Positions 58,221-64,000 of a stretch of 64,000 bases of DNA are shown here, in pieces. The position numbers were made by a program, and so were the translations under genes. Position 1 is the stretch's first letter; every line of letters starts with the position of its first letter. Below the pieces are notes generated by a model that saw only the letters and a program-made list of their open reading frames with translations, ran no database searches and was not told where the DNA came from. Source of the DNA: Enoplosus armatus (lineage: Eukaryota; Chordata; Actinopteri; Centrarchiformes; Enoplosidae); NCBI RefSeq assembly GCF_043641665.1, contig NC_092180.1:9851891-9915890 (forward strand), read 5' to 3'.

Positions 58221-60904
58221 GAAGATTAAACATGTGTATTGGGATAAGTCATGTAATTTAAACAACTCCCTAAATTGTTGGACAGGATCCCCTAATTTAT
58301 TGCTATAAGTTGTTCAATAACAATTCAGATGTGAGAAAAAATGCAGTTTGCCCTTAACTGCCTATTTTTATAACAGATTACCAAAGTATCATTCCTGCAC
58401 CAAAAACAATATGAAACATGGTTCTGCTTGTTAGCTATTACATTAGGAGCATAATTTGTGTTATCGGATGTTTCACAAGATTGTGTTAATTAGTAAAACT
58501 GTTCTGGTACAGCTTTTTACACTACCAGTGGTTTTGTTTATTTTTTTTTGGTATGATTAAGCATTGAAAGTGTTGATTACAGTGGCTTCTCTTACAGGAG
58601 AGGAACAGGTGCAGTGGGGGTTCATTTAAAGTCCAGTGGATGTACTGGGAGGGTTGTGGATGTTTCGTCTATGATGAATGCCAGAAAAAGAGATCCAGGG
58701 TCACATCCAGGTCTGGCTGTGTCTCATATGAAGCAGAGGTCATGGGGGTGAGCCACATGATTCAACACCCTGTGGAAGGGATGGCACATTAATCAGTTTA
58801 GTAACATAATCTGCCACAAATGGGGATGTATACTGCAGCCAAACTCATGACTAAAGGCACTATTAGCAATGCCAATCAGAGCAGTGTTAACCAGGCCAAC
58901 CTGCCAAATTGCAAGGCTCGTTCACACAGAGAGAATGCATCAATATAATTGGAAATTCTGACTGGAAACCTGTTATTTTCAGGCGTGCTGATGCTGTGAG
59001 ACATACTGTGACTGAATAGGTTGAGTTGATGATGTAGAACATCAGATAGTAGAACTACAGAGCAGTTCATAAGTATTAAACAGTTTTGATTTGGCTGGAT
59101 TTGATTGGATTTGAAATTAAACTGTGAGGCTAAAGTGCCAACTTTGAGCTTTAGTTTGAGGTTGTTTACATCTGATTAATCATGTAAATGCAGCGCTTTG
59201 AATAGATTCCCAAAGATTAAAAAGGGCTACTAGTCAAACTCATTGTTCACCCAATACGGATGTAAACAGCCTCAAACACCCTTTCAGGGGAGAATTGATA
59301 GTTGAATATGCCATTAAGAGGTTTCTGAGGTATGGGTAATTTGGTTAGGGAGGTTACTGTCGGATTTCTTTTTTTGGCTGCACCATCTGCTCTGTCAGTC
59401 TTGCACCTCGATCCTGAAAGAGTTTGGTTTCAGTTGCCACAAGTTGTGTTTGATGCTGTGGCTGCACTATTTTTTTATTTTTGGTTTTACGGTATTCTTT
59501 GCAGTCCTAATGAGATGAGTTGTGTTGTGCTTTATGCTCATTTGATAAAGTAACTTTTCATTATTATTTTTAACAACAGCATGATGAATGTAATTTTTGG
59601 ATAGTTCTTCATTTTTGTTTCTAAAATTATTATCTGTCACTCATCAGTATTACTGCAATTTGAATATGATTGTTATGTCATGACCTTTTAAACACTGCAC
59701 TTTCTTTTCCCTGTAGGTAGAAAGGGAGGATGGACAGATCTTTCATTTCAAGTCTGAAAACAGATGAGGATGCTCTGTGAAAACACCTGTCCCAGCAGAG
59801 ACAGTCAGTTCCATTTGATTATGAAGCATGTATTGTTTCTTTTTTTTAATTTGTAATTTCTAGTGTTCAAGCAATTGCAAGCTGATTCTAGCAACAATTG
59901 TTTAACAAGTGTCCATACAGATGTCTCAGTTGGTTACAGTATGTAAAGAACACCATAAGCAGTAACCTAAATACTTAATTCATTATCTATTGAGAAACAT
60001 CTCAGTTTTCATCTTCCACTATCAAAATCACTCGTGGCCAAAAATGCAAAAGCAGCTACTGTTTGTGATATCTAGCTCTGTGCCCCTTGCTCCCAACAGG
60101 CATAAAACAAGACAAGTAAAATGTATGTTCAGTGTGCTAAGGACTGTGTCAGTCACCTCTGCCCAGAAGGTCTTAACTGCTAGGTAAAACAATTGTGTAG
60201 TACCAACTTCTCTGCAGCATTGATCTGAGAGGTTTGGGTCCATTCTTGAGGGGGTGATACATGCCCTGTGTAGAATTCTGAACTGTGCAACTCCGAATCA
60301 AGCAGAGTTAGATCTTATTGATATCCCCTTCTGCAAATGTTAGTGACACACTGTTCTTCCTCTTCCCACTGGAGCTGAGTTTGTACATTGCAATTATTGT
60401 GGGTGTGAATCAGCAGTGTGTAAAGGCCAGGAAATGTTTTTCAGCAAGAAAGGATGCTTACTCTTAACTGAATTACTGCCACAGTATTATATTTGGTATT
60501 TGAAAAAATATCTTTTAGTTGTGTATATGGCCATAAAGCATTACTGTGCAGGTGCAGTTTCGTTCTTATTTCTACCAAAACATGTGAAACCAAACCAAAT
60601 CAGTCACAGGGATTTTTTTCTGCATTATACTAAGGCATCTCATGTTTTTATATCACAAACATATTACCATTATATCCAATGTTGTAGGTGTAGATAAATA
60701 TATTTTCCCTGACCATATACTCAGCCAGTCCCTGCTCTGTGTCCTGCTTTCTGCCTGCCTGATGCGTCTTGGCAGAGATCATTTTTAATGAATGATTCTA
60801 GGATTATTTTCCATTCACACAAAATAAAAACAACATTTTGCTTATGTCATCATTCCAAGATTTGGGGATACTGCTGAGTACAGAAGAAATTAACAGTTAT
60901 TTTT

Positions 60905-61660
60905 AGAGCCTGATCCTTTTTTAACTCTCAGTCATTGTGTTTCTGCCTCTCATTCAGAGTCGGTTCAGCCTAAGTCTGTTCCTTTCTGACTGTCTGAGCC
61001 AGTTCCCATTTCACTACCTGACCTGTAACCTGTGTATTGTCTGTCCCCCATTCCATGTGTGTTCCTGAGCTTTTATTTGTCTCCTAGCTTGACTTTTGTA
61101 AGCCTCTGCTTGCAAATTCTGTTCCCCTCAGAACTTGGCCTATGCCAATTTATCTTTATTCTAAGCCTGAGCACAGTAGGGTACTTCTCCCTCCAAGCCT
61201 CGTCTTCTAGCATCCAGCCTCTGAGAGTCTAATAGTGCTGTTCTCGGCCTGCCCCTTGATTTTGGGTAGGCTGTGTGGTTGGATTGATTGACTTTTGTGG
61301 TCCTGTCTGTTTCCCCAAGCCATCATCCTAAGTGTGTCTGTCCGTCTCTCCAGCATCTGGGCCATACTCCTGAGCAGTCTCTCCTGTCCCCTGGCTGCCT
61401 TCCCAAGCTGTCCCACCACTGTTCCCACTGCCTGAGTAGTTCTGCCCTGCCAGTTACCAGTGCCCAGGCAGACCCCCAGAGCAGTTCAGCCTGTTTCTCC
61501 AGTCCAGTGATCATCCTCCTGGCAACTATCATTGCATCCCTGCTTCCAGTTACCACATCTGGCAATGGTTTTGGTTGTCAACCTGGGGCCTGCCTCTCTC
61601 CAACCCTAACCACTACACCACAGAGCGCAGACAGGGTGGTTGTCTTATGATCATACAGCT
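60905..61660. mobile_element. C/T-rich decayed retroelement-like body
   Basis: Over 700 bases are pyrimidine-rich on the plus strand with recurring CAGCCT, CCTGTC, CTGAGC and TCCAG words, unlike the AT-rich flanks. The block CCAGCCTCTGAGAGTCTAAT then AGTGCTGTTCTCGGCCTGCC resembles the proline-rich spacer of a teleost retroelement I have seen often. A 120-codon plus frame (61288-61650) is Ser/Cys/Pro-rich and a minus frame overlaps it. Neither shows a catalytic motif. Class is inferred and uncertain. Confidence 0.4.
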
Positions 61661-62019
61661 AAGATTTCAATATGCGACCACTTATGGCTACTGGCAGAAA
61701 TCCCAGCTCCACATTATGACTAAAATCAGTTTAACTGACCTCTGGGCCAATTGCCTATTTGTCAAATTTCAGCCATATCCAGTCAAATCCATTTGTCACT
61801 TTTTTAAGATACTTACTCCACTAAAAAAGCACTTTAGTTGCTAAGACACTGAAAGTTATCAGCATTGGAATGCTACTTTGAATCACTGACAACACCATTT
61901 TTATTTCAAATATTCTAAATCGAATCCCTGTAAAATTATGTTTTACAATGTTTGCAACTTGCAAAATATTAGCAGAAAATGTATAAACCTAAAAGCAAGA
62001 ATACAAAATCATTTTGCAG
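61661..62019. other. non-coding stretch
   Basis: AT-rich; no feature recognised. Confidence 0.5.
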
Positions 62020-62478
62020 CATTATCATTCGTTTGGAGTATTTTTGGCCAACTGATATATCTAAGTCCAATATTCACTCTCCTTTTAGTTCTGTTTTTGC
62101 TCTCCAACAACTCACAAAGGGAAATATCTGACTCTTTAGTAAGTAAATGCTACACTATGTTCAACAGCTAGTTGCCTACTTTGTCTTTCTGCCTTTCTGC
62201 AGGGAGGTTGTAGTAGGTTTTTAGAGCTTTTCTGCTGAAAACAGCTGCCTGCTGCAGCCGAAAATGATGCCATTAGAGCTGTGAGAGTGAACCAAAACAG
62301 TAAAGTTGTGCCGCGCAATGAGCTGAAAGATGCTATAAAGCTCCATGAAGCTAAGAGGAATGTCAGTCAATTGATAATTACCTGTGGGTTTGTCTCTTTG
62401 AATTACTCCTTTCACAAACAAGTAGTTATGTGATCCATTGTTAATAGAAAAATACTGATTATAGCCACTTTAAAATGA
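62020..62478 (+). repeat. probable teleost dispersed repeat, about 460 bp
   Basis: The blocks AGTATTTTTGGCCAACTGAT, TCTCCTTTTAGTTCTGTTTT, AAATATCTGACTCTTTAGTA, ATGTTCAACAGCTAGTTGCC, TGAGAGTGAACCAAAACAGT, AAAGCTCCATGAAGCTAAG, GTCAGTCAATTGATAATTAC, CTGTGGGTTTGTCTCTTTG and TATGTGATCCATTGTTAATA follow the order of a repeat I recall from many percomorph genomes. No terminal inverted repeats are obvious. The class is not assigned. Confidence 0.55.
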
Positions 62479-64000
62479 TGTTTTGTAAATTGTTGAGCAG
62501 TCCCTTTTTCTGCAGTAAAGGCAAAGAGAGCAGAGAAAGTAGAGCAGAGAATGTCTTCAAGAATGTATAAATGCAAATGGGGTTTTCCCCAAATGAAAAC
62601 AGGAAAACAAACATCTTAATATCGCAAGCTTTTACAACAGGTCTTTCACATATTAATTACGCTAGGAGGTGGGCTTTGCATTTGGTAAATGACACCACCG
62701 GTTCCCCCCTAAGGGTGGAGCTGACAGATGAAGGAGCGATTAAGATGGAAAAATCTTGATGTCGCCATTCTCTGTTGCTGAGGATCATTGCTGGTGACAG
62801 GCAGGGTTGTTCCACACTCACACAACTTGAAACAGTTGCCACAGGCTATATACACCTCATCAGTCTTCACCTGTCCAAATCAGTTTCAGCGTCAAACTAG
62901 TTAAGATCGGGCATCTTGCCAAATGCTTCACTGCAAAGAAGGAAAATTTGTCTTTGTATTGGAACTGTTTAGAATGATGTGAGAATCTCAGACATAATGC
63001 TGGATGTTTTATTTTGGGTAAAATTATGTTAAAGATGAGATTTGGTGTGCTTTTGCCTATAAGCCCTAGTACCTGCAGCAATACTCTCACATATCAGTCA
63101 CATATTTTAAAAGGTTGACGTCTGTAGGCTATCTTTGTTATTTTGGAAACTCATTTGGAATTATATTAAATAAAAAGGCACTAATAAATCTATTTACTGC
63201 CATAGTAATATTTGTTTTGCAACAAAACTAACTAGCAGGGTCCTATTTGAAACTCACATTAGTCATGCCATTCCCAAGAGTCACTGACTATAAAAAACAC
63301 TAACAAGTCTCACAAGTGAAAGAGTGTATAGTGTAATAGTGAACCACTTTAACTGTACTGAAATGATTTTACTGATAAAAATCACAGATTTTTTATAGAC
63401 ACCAGGTAAATAAATTAAACTGAAAGGTATTTTGGGGTAAACAGACGGGTAAATTACATTTGCTTCTTTTTTCACCACCACCCAAAATAGGTGTCTGCTT
63501 ACTTGCTGCATATAGTTCAAGTGAAAGTGTATGTTCTATTTAGGGTTGACAGTTTGACTTTTATATGATTAGGAAAAGAATGTCAGGACACCTTTGGAGT
63601 TCAGAAGGAATCAAATCACTGGCTTAGGGGGATTAACTTTAAAACATGCCACACCAGGGCTGTGCACCGTTAATTTGCTCCACTTTGGGTGTTGAAAGAG
63701 TGGCCTTTTGGCAAGACTGATCCATGTAAAAGAAAAAGGAGTTAATGAATATGAATGAATGAACAAATTAATGAATAAATAACCACATAACATTAAATCT
63801 CTTTGTAGACCTTAGGCATCACTGGATTTTTCCTCAAATACAAGTCCTGTGGAATTTTCTTTTGTACAAATACAGTTGTTTACTTTCAGTGTTTCTTAGG
63901 AAAAAGCACTGTGCATCGTTTAGGCCCAACACATGTGTCAAATGCATTTCCTTCCACATGAAACATTAGCAAAGCCCATCTCTTGAATATTTTGAAACCT
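62479..64000. other. non-coding stretch
   Basis: No gene or clear repeat is seen. A short GAATGAATGAA patch lies near 63749-63762. Minus-strand frames to 79 codons are unsupported. Confidence 0.5.

Larger units (their letters stand above)
54601..60904. other. long non-coding stretch
   Basis: Holds a degenerate tandem array, a hairpin, a purine-pyrimidine alternating tract and two candidate conserved tracts, listed separately. The 73-codon frame at 59332-59553 is hydrophobic but has no splice or domain support. No gene is supported. Confidence 0.45.

Noticed and set aside
59332..59553. 73-codon hydrophobic frame as a membrane protein
   Set aside because: Hydrophobicity follows from T-rich sequence; no splice sites or homologous family.
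61288..61650. 120-codon Ser/Cys/Pro-rich frame as a gene
   Set aside because: Openness follows from the C/T-rich composition, as an overlapping minus frame is open too. No catalytic or structural motif.
1..64000. CRISPR arrays, operons, bacterial origins or prophage
   Set aside because: No regularly spaced direct repeats, ribosome-binding sites or dense gene packing; the sequence is clearly eukaryotic.

Overview
This window reads as nuclear DNA of a ray-finned fish, most likely a percomorph teleost. It is AT-rich and poor in CpG, has many short AT, CA and AAAT tracts, shows no bacterial gene structure, and carries decayed copies of repeat families I know from teleost genomes. These include hAT-type DNA elements, gypsy-like solo LTRs, LINE fragments and tRNA-like short repeats. 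I could run no searches, so repeat family names rest on recall unless a structural hallmark such as a target-site duplication is cited.

The window is almost entirely non-coding. The many short open frames on both strands lack splice signals, codon bias or recognisable domains, and I treat them as chance. The exception is on the minus strand. Positions 10309 down to 10157 hold a 51-codon open segment bounded exactly by an acceptor-like TTTTTAG and a GTAAGT donor. About 4.7 kb further downstream on the same strand, 5420 down to 5285, lies a second segment with a strong pyrimidine-rich acceptor and a consensus AAG|GTGAGT donor. Its only long open frame is in phase with the first exon and ends at TGA 13 bases before the donor. 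Together they suggest the 3' part of an unidentified minus-strand gene with long introns.

Layout: 0-5 kb has a dispersed-repeat copy, a perfect hairpin and an 825-bp non-autonomous hAT element with an exact 8-bp duplication (TAAAATGC). 5-10.3 kb has the candidate exons, a long teleost repeat (6.0-6.3 kb) and a LINE reverse-transcriptase relic. 14-20 kb has an LTR fragment, a telomere-like patch and several decayed repeats. 22.8-23.2 kb has a minus-strand LINE ORF2 remnant. 26-29 kb has a tRNA-like repeat, another dispersed-repeat copy and a decayed hAT MITE. 41.9-47.4 kb is dense in mobile DNA, including a solo LTR with CATAT duplications and a probable second solo LTR. 50-55 kb has further repeats. 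60.9-62.5 kb has a C/T-rich retroelement-like body and another dispersed repeat. Between these lie tracts rich in homeodomain-, TCF- or SOX-like motifs (near 17, 24.7, 31.6, 35.6, 38.2, 45.4-46.2, 52 and 57.4-58.2 kb) that look like candidate conserved non-coding elements. Only comparative alignment can confirm that.

I found no new defence, toxin or biosynthetic system. The items most worth following up are the two phase-compatible exons and the elements with intact insertion hallmarks.
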